Assembly: GCA_030840415.1 (NCBI GenBank)
Contig: JAVEEO010000183.1
Coordinates: 1-5,706, forward strand
Length of the DNA stretch: 5,706 nt
Direction: 5' to 3'
Origin: Pseudonocardiales bacterium
GTDB lineage: Bacteria; Actinomycetota; Actinomycetes; Mycobacteriales; Jatrophihabitantaceae
The notes beneath the pieces are model-generated. The model was given only the letters and a program-made list of their open reading frames with translations, had not been told where the DNA came from and searched no databases. Shown in pieces: positions 5,682-5,706 of the stretch. The translations under genes and the position numbers were made by a program. Position 1 is the first letter of the stretch. Each line of letters opens with the position of its first letter.

Positions 5682-5706
5682 TTGAAACGCATTGGCATGT
5701 CACGAG
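5682..5706 (+). CDS. Possible start of a rightward gene, cut off by the window edge
   Basis: An AGGAG at 5673-5677 stands 4 bases before a TTG at 5682, which opens a frame reading MKRIGMSR to the edge. An in-frame ATG follows at 5697, and a TGA at 5661-5663 closes the frame upstream. Only eight codons are visible and the spacing is short, so this may be chance. The ribosome site lies partly in the 3' arm of the CCTGATG/CATCAGG stem. Confidence 0.2.

Larger units (their letters stand above)
5501..5706. other. Non-coding right flank with small hairpins
   Basis: No convincing gene lies fully within this stretch. It contains GCGTC/GACGC (5574-5586, 3-base loop), a 7-bp stem CCTGATG/CATCAGG with a 6-base loop (5656-5675), and GCGTT/AACGC (5679-5690). 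The promoter of the leftward helix-turn-helix gene should be here, but I see no clear -35/-10 pair. Confidence 0.4.

Overview
The window is GC-rich DNA from an actinobacterium. The evidence is strong G/C bias at third codon positions in most genes, GTG starts, secreted proteins built from 'LLDTR ... DVQGYF' repeats, and a small helix-turn-helix protein of a type common in Streptomyces-like genomes. No genus can be assigned from the sequence alone. There is no rRNA, recognisable tRNA, CRISPR array, transposase or phage structural gene.

Layout from left to right. (1) Bases 1-1631, plus strand: the 3' part of a SIR2-domain protein whose beginning lies outside the window. The Asn and His positions of the NAD-binding/catalytic core are present, followed by about 320 residues that I do not recognise. 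Stand-alone SIR2-like proteins of this kind are often NAD-consuming effectors of anti-phage defence; that role is inferred here. (2) Bases 1632-1728: a short convergent intergenic gap with two small hairpins. (3) Bases 1729-4996, minus strand: a two-gene unit. The upstream gene encodes a secreted multidomain protein of about 900 residues: signal peptide, three beta-rich repeats, an Ig-like/carboxypeptidase-regulatory-like domain, a low-complexity linker and an aromatic-rich C-terminal domain. Its 3' end overlaps the start of a 198-residue membrane-anchored protein by 32 bp, so the two are probably translated together and act at the cell surface. (4) Bases 4997-5212: upstream region of the large gene, with a long bulged inverted repeat at 5040-5071 and a terminator-like hairpin directly behind the next gene. 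(5) Bases 5213-5500, minus strand: a 95-residue helix-turn-helix protein. (6) Bases 5501-5706: non-coding, with hairpins and, at the right edge, a possible start of a rightward gene that leaves the window.

The window joins two apparently unrelated themes, a probable defence effector and a secreted surface module. The effector has visibly lower GC in its 3' part and contains a TTA codon, which hints at a separate origin. The items most worth following are the unrecognised C-terminal half of the SIR2 protein, the overlapping secreted/anchored pair with its unrecognised C-terminal domain, and the inverted repeat upstream of that pair.
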